DNA of 64,000 nt from Clostridia bacterium (GTDB taxonomy: Bacteria; Bacillota; Clostridia; Oscillospirales; RGIG577). The notes beneath the pieces were generated by a model. That model was not told where the DNA came from. It saw nothing but the letters and a program-made list of their open reading frames with translations, and did no database searches. The position numbers and the translations under genes are program-made. Below, piece after piece: positions 8,775 through 16,768 of the stretch. The DNA lies in assembly GCA_017405765.1 (NCBI GenBank), contig JAFQZS010000003.1, positions 62,001 to 126,000 on the forward strand, written 5' to 3'. Every line of letters starts with the position of its first letter. The stretch's first letter is position 1.

Positions 8775-8782
8775 TGGTTACA
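8764..8782. promoter_or_regulatory. candidate Rrf2 operator O1
   Basis: TGTAATTTCAATGGTTACA is an imperfect 19-bp palindrome (TGTAA...TTACA) on the -35 box of the Rrf2-type gene. It fits exactly between that promoter and the stop codon of the gene upstream. It matches the operator at 9642-9660 in 17 of 19 positions. Confidence 0.7.
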
Positions 8783-9556
8783 TTAGAACTTGCCGTTCTG
8801 ATTCTGCCATGTATCCTTCGCAGCGATGGTCTCCATCACGTCCCAGTGCTCGGCGATCTTGCCGTTCTCCACTCTCCAAAGATCATAGTAGGAGGTGGGA
8901 GCGCCGCCTAAAGTGCCCTCGGAAACTGCGAGAACGTAATCGCCCTGCGCCAGCACCTGATGTACAGTAGTATAGATCATCTGGATACCTGCTTCGGCAA
9001 GAGCTGCGAGAGCAGTGCCAAGTCCGGACAGGCCGTCTGCGATGCCGGTGTTGTGCTGGATGTAGGTATCACCATCAAAGTAGTCAGGTGTTTTCTGTGG
9101 GTCGTTGCCCTGCATTACGTCATACAGGAAGTTCTTGACCAGCTCACGGTTCGCTTCAGTTTTTTCGACATCCTTGACAGGAGCGACGTTGTCGATCTGG
9201 GTGCGGCCTGAAGGATTCGGATCAGCCTTGGAAGTCAGGTTGTCCCAGTGCTCTGCGATCTTACCGTCAGCGTCAAAACGGAAGATGTCGAATGCGACTT
9301 GCTCGCCCATACCCGCGAAATTGTATACGGTATGTAAGAACACCTTGTCGCCGTCCTCAAAAGCACGGATATTGTTGACAGTGGTCTTTACGGAAGCGGA
9401 GCCAAGGTAGGCAACGCTGCCGACGAAGGCGTCGGCGCCGGTGCCGTAGGCGAGGTTGTGCTGGATGTAACCGGGAGCCAAAAGTCCCTTAGCAGTCTCG
9501 GTATCGCCGGTAGCAAAGCAGTTGATAAGGGCCAGAGCTTTTTCGATATTAGTCAT
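8783..9556 (-). CDS. double SnoaL/NTF2-like protein
   Basis: This is a 257-residue protein made of two tandem SnoaL-like (NTF2-fold) domains, residues ~1-125 and ~130-257. Each half repeats the pattern of an NTF2 barrel: YIQHN, then a central cavity segment, then IAEHWD near its end. Such proteins (COG4922-like) are often annotated as aldol-condensing or polyketide-type enzymes, but substrates are generally unknown. The start is the ATG at 9556, which follows AGGAGG; longer readings have no ribosome site. It has its own sigma-A promoter with the Rrf2-type operator over the -35 box, so it is probably the regulated output of the adjacent repressor. Confidence 0.85.
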   Translation of the reverse strand: MTNIEKALALINCFATGDTETAKGLLAPGYIQHNLAYGTGADAFVGSVAYLGSASVKTTVNNIRAFEDGDKVFLHTVYNFAGMGEQVAFDIFRFDADGKIAEHWDNLTSKADPNPSGRTQIDNVAPVKDVEKTEANRELVKNFLYDVMQGNDPQKTPDYFDGDTYIQHNTGIADGLSGLGTALAALAEAGIQMIYTTVHQVLAQGDYVLAVSEGTLGGAPTSYYDLWRVENGKIAEHWDVMETIAAKDTWQNQNGKF

Positions 9557-9623
9557 TGTAGTTTCCTCCTGAACTTGTTTTTGATTTCTTGATGTAACCG
9601 CTGTAGTTTCATCTGACGATGTT

Positions 9624-9652
9624 AATATAACACGCCATTGTTGTAATGTCAA
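9624..9652 (-). promoter_or_regulatory. sigma-A promoter of the SnoaL-like gene
   Basis: On the minus strand a consensus TTGACA (9647-9652), a 17-base spacer and TATATT (9624-9629) are present. Confidence 0.85.
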
Positions 9653-9660
9653 TAGTTACA
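9642..9660. promoter_or_regulatory. candidate Rrf2 operator O2
   Basis: TGTAATGTCAATAGTTACA is a 19-bp palindrome overlapping the -35 box, with the same placement as O1 at the repressor gene. Confidence 0.7.
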
Positions 9661-9711
9661 TCAAAGCTTTTTTAAAAGTTTTTTTGCCCTGATTTTGGGG
9701 GAGAAAGCGAT

Positions 9712-9755
9712 AAAAAAGAGACGCCGGCCATCGGAGATGATCCGACGACCGGCGT
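9712..9755 (-). terminator. intrinsic terminator downstream of citrate synthase
   Basis: On the minus strand ACGCCGG...TCGGA pairs with TCCGA...CCGGCGT, followed by CTCTTTTTTA. The interval 9756-9857 also has a weak GC hairpin near 9832. Nothing else is seen between the two genes. Confidence 0.8.
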
Positions 9756-9857
9756 ATACTGTTTTGCCAACATATTCAGACGGCGCCTCTTTTCGGTTTT
9801 TCGTTTGATACTTTCTTATGAGTGCCCGCCTAAGAGGGCGCCTTTTTTATATGCATA

Positions 9858-11315
9858 TCAGCGATCTTTATTTAAGACGACGCCGTGAGCGGCGCGGGCG
9901 CCTCTTTTGTTAATAGGCGTATACTCGCGGTCATCGGTCACGCTCATGTAGTTGGGACGTATTATTTTCCCCGCGTTTATTATTTCCTCAAGCCTGTGCG
10001 CGCTCCAGCCGACTATGCGCGCCATGGCGAATATAGGCGTATAAAGCTCCAACGGTATGCCCATCATGTTATAGACAAATCCGCTGTAAAAGTCTACATT
10101 GGGGCTTACGCCTTTATATATCTTTCGCTCCTCGGCTATTATTTTGGGCGCAAGGCGTTCCACTGAGCTGTAAAGCGCAAAATCATCCGAAAGGCCCTTT
10201 TCCTCGGCCAAAAGCTCTACAAAGCGCTTAAACACCTTGGCGCGCGGGTCGGAAAGCGAATATACGGCGTGTCCCATACCGTATATGAGCCCCTTTTTGT
10301 CGAAAGCCTCGCCTCTGAGGAGCCTGAGAAGATAACGTGAAAGCTTTTCCTCATCGGAGACGTCGCGCACGTGACGCTTTATGTCGTCCATCATCTGGAC
10401 TACCTTAATATTCGCTCCGCCGTGCCTGGGACCTTTTAATGAGGACAGCGCCGCAGCCATAACGGAATATGTGTCGGAGCCCGCCGAGCTTACGATGTGC
10501 GTTGTGAAGGTGGAATTGTTGCCGCCGCCGTGCTCCATATGGAGTATGAGCGAAAGATCGAGCACGTGAGCCTCAAGGTCAGAAAAGCGCATATCGGGAC
10601 GAAGCATGCGAAGGATGTTCTGGGCGGCCGAAAGATTGCGCTGCGGGTTATGTATATACAGGCTTTCGCCGCGTTCGTAATGGTTGTAGGCGTGATATCC
10701 GTAAACTGCGAGGCGCGGCAGTACGCTTATAAGAAAGAGACATTGCCGCAGTACGTTTTCAATGGACGGGTCGGTAAGATCCTTGTCGTATGAGGCAAGC
10801 GTAAGCACGCTGCGCGCAAGCGAGTTCATCATATCGTAGCTCGGCGCCTTCATGATAACGTCCCTGGTGAAATTTTTGGGTAGCGAGCTGCTTACGGCAA
10901 GTATATTTTTAAAATTGGAAAGCTCGCGTGAAGACGGAAGGGAACCGAAAAGCAGGAGATACGCCGTTTCCTCAAATCCGAAGCGCCTTTCGGACGCCGC
11001 GCCTTCAACAAGCTTGATTATATCGTAGCCTCTGTAACGAAGCTCCCCTTCACAGGGAACTCTTTCGCCGTCCTTTTGGTCGAACGCCTTTATAGACGAT
11101 ATCGTCGTAAGTCCGGCAAGCACTCCCTGTCCGTCAAGGTCCCTCAGTCCCCGTTTTACGCCGTATTTATTATAAAGCTCCGTGTCTATTGACGAGGCGT
11201 CGAGACAATATTTTGCATGATCATTTGCATAGTCGATAAGCTTTTTATTGTAGGGAGAGGCTTCTCTTAAAGAGGGCAGCCCGTCCTTTCTTTTGTGATG
11301 AACGTAGTGATTCAT
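9858..11315 (-). CDS. gltA: citrate synthase
   Basis: This enzyme condenses oxaloacetate and acetyl-CoA to citrate in the cytosol, probably for glutamate synthesis in an anaerobe with a partial TCA cycle. The 485-residue protein carries the family blocks: MEHGGGNNSTF with a catalytic His near residue 270, GPRHGGAN, GMGHAVYSLSDPRA with the second catalytic His, and NVDFYSGFVY with the catalytic Asp. It is the long clostridial form. The ATG at 11315 is preceded by GAAAGGAG. It is divergent from a MarR-type regulator, with interlocked promoters. I call it citrate rather than methylcitrate synthase because no propionate gene is nearby. Confidence 0.92.
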   Translation of the reverse strand: MNHYVHHKRKDGLPSLREASPYNKKLIDYANDHAKYCLDASSIDTELYNKYGVKRGLRDLDGQGVLAGLTTISSIKAFDQKDGERVPCEGELRYRGYDIIKLVEGAASERRFGFEETAYLLLFGSLPSSRELSNFKNILAVSSSLPKNFTRDVIMKAPSYDMMNSLARSVLTLASYDKDLTDPSIENVLRQCLFLISVLPRLAVYGYHAYNHYERGESLYIHNPQRNLSAAQNILRMLRPDMRFSDLEAHVLDLSLILHMEHGGGNNSTFTTHIVSSAGSDTYSVMAAALSSLKGPRHGGANIKVVQMMDDIKRHVRDVSDEEKLSRYLLRLLRGEAFDKKGLIYGMGHAVYSLSDPRAKVFKRFVELLAEEKGLSDDFALYSSVERLAPKIIAEERKIYKGVSPNVDFYSGFVYNMMGIPLELYTPIFAMARIVGWSAHRLEEIINAGKIIRPNYMSVTDDREYTPINKRGARAAHGVVLNKDR

Positions 11316-11345
11316 GGGAGACTCCTTTCGTAATATATTAAAACA

Positions 11346-11374
11346 AGCATAACACAATAATTGATAAAAGTCAA
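11346..11374 (-). promoter_or_regulatory. promoter of citrate synthase
   Basis: Minus-strand TTGACT (11369-11374), a 17-base spacer and TATGCT (11346-11351). Confidence 0.75.
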
Positions 11375-11388
11375 TAATTATATAATAT
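11361..11388 (+). promoter_or_regulatory. promoter of the MarR-type gene, interlocked with the citrate synthase promoter
   Basis: Plus-strand TTGATA (11361-11366), a 16-base spacer and TAATAT (11383-11388). The dyad ATTGA-N6-TCAAT (11360-11375) spans the -35 boxes of both divergent promoters and is a candidate MarR operator. Confidence 0.6.
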
Positions 11389-11447
11389 CAAATATATACC
11401 TTGACTTTAACGGCGCTTGGTTTTATCATATGAATGGGGTGAAAAAT

Positions 11448-11903
11448 ATGTATGACGATGAAAGCAGAGAAGCAATATCGGTAGTGTTTGAGCTGTTTCC
11501 CGTATTCCGGCGCATTTTTTTTGACGCTCTGTATGAAAATACGGACGAACGTGTGCGCCATATAACGAAAGTACAATTCCTTCTTTTGACTGCGCTGATC
11601 TCTTACGGACAAATGAATATGTCGCAGACCGCGCTTTGCATATCTTCGTCGAAAGAGCAGGCGACGCGGATAGTCGCGCCGCTGGTCGACGCGGGATTAT
11701 TGGAACGGTTTTATGATAAGACGAACAGGCGCGCCGTCTATATACGGCTGTCTGAAAAAGGAATGTCGTTTATGCGCGGGATACGCACGGACATGTGTAA
11801 GCATGTGCTTAAGAAGCTTTCTCTGCTTTCGCAGGACGATATAAAGACGCTTGAAGAGTCCGCTTTAAACGTTGCACATATACTGAGAAAAATTGAAAAA
11901 TAA
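11448..11903 (+). CDS. MarR-family transcriptional regulator
   Basis: This is a 151-residue winged-helix regulator of the MarR family. The DNA-binding core includes TKVQFLLLTAL, NMSQTALCISSSKEQATRIV and VDAGLLERFYDKTNRRAVYI, whose basic wing is typical, followed by LSEKG. The start is the ATG at 11448, seven bases after GGGGTG; upstream in-frame codons lie inside the promoter. It is divergently paired with citrate synthase and shares a 60-bp control region with it, so it probably regulates itself and citrate synthase. Its ligand is unknown. Confidence 0.88.
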   Translation: MYDDESREAISVVFELFPVFRRIFFDALYENTDERVRHITKVQFLLLTALISYGQMNMSQTALCISSSKEQATRIVAPLVDAGLLERFYDKTNRRAVYIRLSEKGMSFMRGIRTDMCKHVLKKLSLLSQDDIKTLEESALNVAHILRKIEK

Positions 11904-12100
11904 ATTCGGTGCGCGCATTTTTTTGCCGCGTGTTTCCGACGTTGTATAAATAGAATAAAAGCCCTCGAAAAACACGCTCAGATTTTGTCAACTTGAGATT
12001 ACATAAATTTTTTATTTTTTTCGACACATTTTCATTTGTTTATGCTATACTTTATCTGTCCCTATTAAACACAATATTTTTCAAGAGGCGGGCGTGGAAA

Positions 12101-13315
12101 TTGAAGGCAAAAAATATCCTCACTATAATTCTCATTATTTCGTTATTCTCATCGATTTTTCTTGTCAGCGGCTGCAGCTGGATCTTTGCCGAATCAGAAG
12201 AGCCGGCCGAAGAGACTTACGCTGATATAATAGGAAAAATAAATTCTACGACCAAAAAAGTAACGCTTGTTTTTTGCGCGGCAAAAAAGAATGCGGATAA
12301 ACAGGAAACTGAAAAATTCCTTTCGGAGAAGGATGTTTCTTTTTCATATCTTTCGGGCGCCGAAGACAGACTTATATTAAAGCATGACAACGTAAATTAT
12401 CTTGTCGAGCCGACCTTATGGTTTACGGGAGAGCAAACAGATAAGTATACTTTTGTTGATAATACGCGCTGGGGAAGCGTAGTATGCGTTGATATGGCCT
12501 CGTTTTCAAGCTTCGAACAGTTTGAAAGCGCCGTAGAGGAGCTTATCTACGTTTATCGCTACGCGGGATATGAGATAGTGCCGCCGTATGAGCTTTATAT
12601 ATCAAATGAGAGCCTCGGATTTGAAGACGACGCCGACCCCGCAAATTATCCGTCGCTTACGACGTCGATCCCGCTCGGTATCGAGGAATCAAATCCCGTA
12701 AATGACGCGTATTTTAACGATGCGGTATTTATAGGAGACTCCATAACACAGAAGCTTCAGATGTATGTTACGCAGATGCGCCGTGAGGAGTCCGGCTTTA
12801 TGGGAGAGGCGAAATTTCTCTGCTCAACGAGCCTCGGCGCTTCGAACGCACTTTCGGAGGTGACTACCGAATCCCTTCATCCGTCCTACAACGGAGTAAA
12901 ACGTACGATTTGGGAGAACGTTGCGCAGACAGGAGCGAAAAAGGTTTACATAATGCTGGGAGTCAATGACCTTACATGGGCGTCGATAACGCTTACGGTA
13001 TCTAATCTTCGCACGCTTATCGATGAAATAAAGGCGGCTTCGCCCGATGTACAGATATATATCCAGTCCGTAACGCCGAGAATAGCCGGTTTCGTGGGCG
13101 AGCCGGACAATAAAAAGATATTTGAATATAATCTTGAGCTTTATAAAATGTGCCGCGAGGAGGGCTATTATTTTGTAGACGTTGCGTATGCTCTGCGAGA
13201 TGAAAACGGATGCCTGCCCGATGAGCTTTGCAGCGACCTTAATTCTCTCGGGATCCACTTTACAAATGAAGCCTGCAGAATATGGGTCAAATATCTTAGG
13301 ACGCATACGCCGTAA
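12101..13315 (+). CDS. SGNH/GDSL-type hydrolase lipoprotein
   Basis: This is a secreted lipoprotein with a signal peptide ending in the lipobox LVSGC (Cys near residue 23). The C-terminal half is an SGNH hydrolase: GDSIT near residue 212 carries the nucleophile, MLGVNDL is block III, and the last block appears as the His in LGIHFTNEA. Such enzymes add or remove acyl groups on glycans. The start is TTG at 12101, with GAGGCG about 11 bases upstream; an upstream reading has no ribosome site. An MBOAT acyltransferase begins 21 bp downstream, so the pair fits a surface-polymer O-acetylation system. The glycan acceptor is unknown. Confidence 0.85.
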   Translation: MKAKNILTIILIISLFSSIFLVSGCSWIFAESEEPAEETYADIIGKINSTTKKVTLVFCAAKKNADKQETEKFLSEKDVSFSYLSGAEDRLILKHDNVNYLVEPTLWFTGEQTDKYTFVDNTRWGSVVCVDMASFSSFEQFESAVEELIYVYRYAGYEIVPPYELYISNESLGFEDDADPANYPSLTTSIPLGIEESNPVNDAYFNDAVFIGDSITQKLQMYVTQMRREESGFMGEAKFLCSTSLGASNALSEVTTESLHPSYNGVKRTIWENVAQTGAKKVYIMLGVNDLTWASITLTVSNLRTLIDEIKAASPDVQIYIQSVTPRIAGFVGEPDNKKIFEYNLELYKMCREEGYYFVDVAYALRDENGCLPDELCSDLNSLGIHFTNEACRIWVKYLRTHTP

Positions 13316-13336
13316 GCCGCTTATGGGAGTACAATA

Positions 13337-14713
13337 ATGGTATTTAGTACGACGCTGTTTTTATTTATATATCTTCCCGTGACGCTGCTTGTTTATTACA
13401 TTACTCCTTTAAAGTGGCGAAATGTTGTGCTGCTTATTGCGAACCTTGTTTTTTACGGCTGGGGAGAACCTGTTTACATAGCGGTGATGGCCGCATCCGT
13501 GCTGTTTGACTATATATTCGGCATACTCATTGAAAAAAACCGTGAAAACAAAAAAGCGGCAAAAGCGTTTGTTGCCATGTCGGTAGTTTTGAATCTGGGA
13601 CTGCTTGTGTTTTTTAAATATACCGACTTTATCTTTACCAATATAGGTATGAGAGCGCCGGGCATAGCTTTGCCGGTCGGCATATCGTTTTATACGTTTC
13701 AGAAGATGTCTTATATAATTGACGTTTACAGGGCGGACGCAAAGGCTCAGAAGAATATTGTAAGCTTCGCCACGTTCGTTACGCTCTTTCCTCAGCTCAT
13801 AGCCGGCCCGATAATAAAATACCGCGACGTCGCCTCGCAGATAGAGAGCCGCTCTCATACGGCCGACCGCTTTTCGGCCGGAATATGCACGTTTATGGTC
13901 GGTCTTGCCAAAAAGGTGCTATTGGCCAACAATATAGGCATGTTGTGGGATATATATAAGGCGTGCGATCCTGCGTCCGTAAGCGCGCTGGGCGCATGGC
14001 TGGGCGCGCTTGCCTTCACATTTCAGATATACTTCGACTTTTCGGGATATTCCGATATGGCAATAGGACTCGGCAGGATGTTCGGCTTTGAGTTTAAGAT
14101 AAATTTTGATTATCCCTACATATCAAAAAGCATAACGGAGTTTTGGCGCAGATGGCATATTTCGCTTGGAAGCTGGTTTCGGGAGTATATGTATATCCCG
14201 CTCGGCGGCAACCGTGTGAGCGTGCCGAGACATATGCTCAATCTGCTCATAGTATGGGCGGCTACGGGAATATGGCACGGAGCTGCGTGGAATTTCCTTA
14301 TATGGGGTCTTTATTACGGCGCTGTTCTCGTTATTGAAAAGCTGTTCCTTTTAAAGCTTATCGAGAGGCTGCCCGCAGGCATAAGAGTCGCTTATTCTAT
14401 GTTCGTGGTGATAATAGGCTGGGTGATCTTTGCGGTGGAAGACGCATCTTCGTTCGTCTCATATATAGGTGCGATGTTCGGCGCTACGGGAGTGGGCGCT
14501 AAGCCTGCAGATCTGTATTATCTTATCTCGTATTTGCCACTGATGATCATAATGGCAGCCGCATCGACTCCGCTCGCAAAGACGATGTACGCGAGGCTCA
14601 AAAAAAAGGCGCAATATGCCTTTTGCCTTGTTGCCGTGATACTTGGACTTGTTGTCTGCACGGCGTATCTCGTAGATGCAACGTATAATCCGTTCCTTTA
14701 TTTCAGATTTTAG
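13337..14713 (+). CDS. MBOAT-family O-acyltransferase (AlgI-like)
   Basis: This is a polytopic membrane O-acyltransferase of 458 residues, similar to AlgI and DltB-like proteins that pass acetyl groups across the membrane for cell-surface polysaccharide modification. About ten hydrophobic segments are visible. The MBOAT signature is clear: ITEFWRRWHISLGSWFREYM followed by YIPLGGNR near residue 280, and the catalytic His in ATGIWHGAAWNF near residue 315. It sits between a GDSL lipoprotein and a DHHW protein in one tight operon, the usual company of alginate-type acetylation genes. The polymer acetylated here is not identifiable. Confidence 0.92.
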   Translation: MVFSTTLFLFIYLPVTLLVYYITPLKWRNVVLLIANLVFYGWGEPVYIAVMAASVLFDYIFGILIEKNRENKKAAKAFVAMSVVLNLGLLVFFKYTDFIFTNIGMRAPGIALPVGISFYTFQKMSYIIDVYRADAKAQKNIVSFATFVTLFPQLIAGPIIKYRDVASQIESRSHTADRFSAGICTFMVGLAKKVLLANNIGMLWDIYKACDPASVSALGAWLGALAFTFQIYFDFSGYSDMAIGLGRMFGFEFKINFDYPYISKSITEFWRRWHISLGSWFREYMYIPLGGNRVSVPRHMLNLLIVWAATGIWHGAAWNFLIWGLYYGAVLVIEKLFLLKLIERLPAGIRVAYSMFVVIIGWVIFAVEDASSFVSYIGAMFGATGVGAKPADLYYLISYLPLMIIMAAASTPLAKTMYARLKKKAQYAFCLVAVILGLVVCTAYLVDATYNPFLYFRF

Positions 14714-14724
14714 AAGGAGGGCAT

Positions 14725-15840
14725 ATGGACGGCTCTCGCATATTTAAATATATTTTATGCGCCGTATTCCTTGCGGCGATATTCGGGGCTTTTTTAATTA
14801 ACATCCTGCTGCCTGATAAGGATTTTCTGGAGCAGGAGAACCGAATGGCGCAGACGCTTCCCAAATTCTCTGCGGATGCGCTTATGTCGGGGAAATTCAC
14901 CTCGGATTTCGAACAGTATGAAAACGACCAGTTCGTTTTTCGAGATGGCTTCATATCGCTTAAAAGCATATCCGAGCGCGCCTTGGGAAAGCGCGAGAAC
15001 GGCGGCGTTTTCTTTGCAAATGACAGACTCATCGAAGCGTTTCCTTCGGTAGATGAGAGCCTTTTTTCAGACAATGTAAATGCCGTAAACAAGTTTAAGG
15101 AAAGCGTAAAAACACCCGTGTATTTTGCTCTTATACCGACTGCGGCGTATATATACCGGGATGAGCTGCCTTCGGGCGCGCCTCTTTCGGATGAAGAAAA
15201 GCTTATATCGGAGGCGTATGATGCTCTCGGCGGCGCGGACATCAAGAGCGCGCTGTCAGAGTATGATGACGAATATATATTTTATCGCACAGACCATCAC
15301 TGGACGTCGCTGGGCGCATATTACGGATATTCGGCATTGTGCGATGAAATGGGTATAAAATGTATAAGGCTTTGCGATCTTGAAAAAAGCGTGCTCACTG
15401 AGGATTTCAACGGTACGCTGTATTCGCTTTCGGGCGCGCGATGGGTGACTCCGGACGAAATAGACGCATATGTGCCCTCGGAGCAGATAACGGTTCTTCG
15501 CTATGATGCGCCCGAGCCTGAAAAGGGCGGGCTTTATTATTATGAGAACCTGACGGTCAAGGATAAATATAAGGTGTTCTTGGGCGGCAACTCTCCGCGC
15601 GTAGTCATAAAGACGAAAAACAAGACTGCGCCGAAGCTGCTTATCATACGAGATTCTTACTGCGACAGCCTTGCGCCGTTCTTAACGCCGCATTTTAGCG
15701 AGATACACCTTCTGGATCTGAGATATTATAAAAGCGGCGTAACGAAATATATAGACGAGAACGATATAGATGAGGTCTTGGTGATATACGGCCTTAAAAA
15801 ATTCAGCGAAGATACTAATATAAGGGCTTTTTTAAAGTAG
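14725..15840 (+). CDS. DHHW-motif (AlgJ/AlgX-like) membrane-anchored acetylation protein
   Basis: This is a 371-residue protein with one N-terminal membrane helix (residues ~8-26) and an extracellular SGNH-like domain. The defining motif TDHHWTSLGAYYGYSALC lies near residue 192, and the serine-containing RDSYCDSL near residue 308 is the likely nucleophile region. DHHW proteins work with MBOAT proteins to place acetyl groups on extracellular glycans. It begins 11 bp after the MBOAT stop with a good AGAAGGAGG site, completing a three-gene operon. About 80 bp separate it from the tRNA genes, with no clear terminator. Confidence 0.85.
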   Translation: MDGSRIFKYILCAVFLAAIFGAFLINILLPDKDFLEQENRMAQTLPKFSADALMSGKFTSDFEQYENDQFVFRDGFISLKSISERALGKRENGGVFFANDRLIEAFPSVDESLFSDNVNAVNKFKESVKTPVYFALIPTAAYIYRDELPSGAPLSDEEKLISEAYDALGGADIKSALSEYDDEYIFYRTDHHWTSLGAYYGYSALCDEMGIKCIRLCDLEKSVLTEDFNGTLYSLSGARWVTPDEIDAYVPSEQITVLRYDAPEPEKGGLYYYENLTVKDKYKVFLGGNSPRVVIKTKNKTAPKLLIIRDSYCDSLAPFLTPHFSEIHLLDLRYYKSGVTKYIDENDIDEVLVIYGLKKFSEDTNIRAFLK

Positions 15841-15921
15841 CCTGAAAAGCATTTAAAATAAAAATAAAAAAAACCTTGCTTTTTTAGAAAGTGTGTGATA
15901 TTATATTTAGGCGTTAAAAAT

Positions 15922-15998
15922 GTGCCTGTAGCTCAGCTGGATAGAGTGACTGGCTACGAACCAGTAGGTCGGGGGTTCGAGTCCCTCCAGGCACGCCA
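15922..15998 (+). tRNA. tRNA-Arg (anticodon ACG)
   Basis: Acceptor arms GTGCCTG and CAGGCAC pair fully. The anticodon stem ACTGG/CCAGT encloses the loop CTACGAA, giving anticodon ACG. The T-arm contains GGTTCGAGTCC, and CCA is encoded. Confidence 0.97.
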
Positions 15999-16017
15999 AT
16001 AACGTCTCCTTATATAT

Positions 16018-16104
16018 GCGGATATGGCGGAATTGGCAGACGCGCATGGTTCAGGTCCATGTGAATGCAAGTTCATGCAGGTTCAAGTCCTGTTATCCGC
16101 ACCA
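16018..16104 (+). tRNA. tRNA-Leu (anticodon CAG), integration target of the adjacent element
   Basis: This is an 87-nt class II tRNA. The anticodon stem CATGG/CCATG encloses TTCAGGT (anticodon CAG), a long variable arm is present and CCA is encoded. Its last 14 bases plus two more recur at 22877-22892, showing that the element starting here is inserted in its 3' end and has restored the gene. Confidence 0.96.
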
Positions 16105-16106
16105 AA
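16091..16106 (+). repeat. attL core of the integrated element
   Basis: TGTTATCCGCACCAAA, the 3' end of tRNA-Leu, is repeated exactly at 22877-22892. Tyrosine recombinases commonly integrate in this way. Confidence 0.88.
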
Positions 16107-16140
16107 AACGGCAGTTTTTTAACTGCCGTTTCTTTTTCTC
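16105..16140 (+). terminator. intrinsic terminator supplied by the element behind tRNA-Leu
   Basis: AAACGGCAGTT and AACTGCCGTTT pair around TTTT, followed by CTTTTTC. The original chromosomal terminator of the tRNA now lies beyond attR at 22888-22930. Confidence 0.85.
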
Positions 16141-16151
16141 AAAGTGCCCGA

Positions 16152-16251
16152 AATCCAGTGTTTATGCGGGTTTTTGGCGTCTTCGGCAGAATGTTAAATC
16201 TTGTTAAATCAAGCTGAAATATCGTTCGGTAGCACACGGTAGCACACTAAA
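16152..16251 (+). repeat. left-end arm repeats shared with the right end
   Basis: Three blocks recur in direct orientation near attR. Block A (16152-16173, containing CCAGTGTTTATGCGGG) matches 22839-22860. Block B (16191-16212, two copies of TGTTAAATC) matches 22770-22791. Block C (16216-16251, two copies of GTAGCACAC) matches 22796-22830. They are candidate arm-type sites for the integrase or Xis. Confidence 0.65.
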
Positions 16252-16374
16252 AAACAGCCCCAAAACCGAGGCAGCAAGCGGGTTTCTCGGGCATAAAAAA
16301 TCGGCGGTAGCACACTTTTAAACGGCACACGTATTTTTACACGAAAAAAGGCGTATTTCATGCATAAAACAAAC

Positions 16375-16401
16375 GGCGGCAGACCTTTAAAATCTGCCGC
16401 C
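16375..16401 (-). terminator. terminator-like hairpin at the end of the leftward element operon
   Basis: GGCGGCAGA and TCTGCCGCC pair around nine bases. On the minus strand the hairpin is followed by GTTTGTTTT. The 664 bp between tRNA-Leu and the sigma-like gene hold only this, the arm repeats and the 55-65-bp repeats; I see no gene there. Confidence 0.55.
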
Positions 16402-16410
16402 TTTGTTCGT

Positions 16411-16712
16411 TCCTGTCCTGAATTTGCCCTGTTCTCAGGACAAAAACGCCGCCTCATATTCTCTTTCGTATCCTGTTTCGCACCTGTTAGCAGGTGGATA
16501 TAACGTGCCTTCGTTCATGCTTGCGCCCTGTTTTGAGCCTGTTAGCAGGGAACGCGCCGCCCGTCGCATACGGCCTTCGCCCACTGTTACGCTCACTGTT
16601 AGCAGTCAGGCGAACCGCCCGTCCGACGCCGTTTATATGGTCGTGTATGCTGTTACGACGCTGTTACCAACGTGACGCGCCGCCCGTGGAAGCGCGCTTC
16701 TCGCCGTTTTCT
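16411..16712. repeat. five degenerate ~55-65-bp tandem repeats with TTAG-loop hairpins
   Basis: Units begin near 16411, 16471, 16526, 16582 and 16649. Each carries CTGTT, then 7-10 bases later CTGTTAGCAG or a variant, and most have a GC block similar to ACGCGCCGCCCGT. In three units the core folds into a small hairpin with a TTAG loop, such as CACCTG-TTAG-CAGGTG at 16481-16496. No reading frame runs convincingly through the repeats. Confidence 0.6.
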
Positions 16713-16768
16713 GCCCGTTTGATCGGTGGGCATATTATATGCCGCCTTCGGTAAACGCCTATCTCACG

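Noticed and set aside
16403-16675. Plus-strand reading frame across the 55-65-bp repeats
   Set aside because: It follows the repeat only by chance, has no ribosome site, and unit lengths of 55, 55-57 and ~64-67 do not keep one frame.
16411-16712. CRISPR array near the left end of the element
   Set aside because: The repeats are degenerate, the intervening sequences are partly similar to each other, and no cas gene is nearby.
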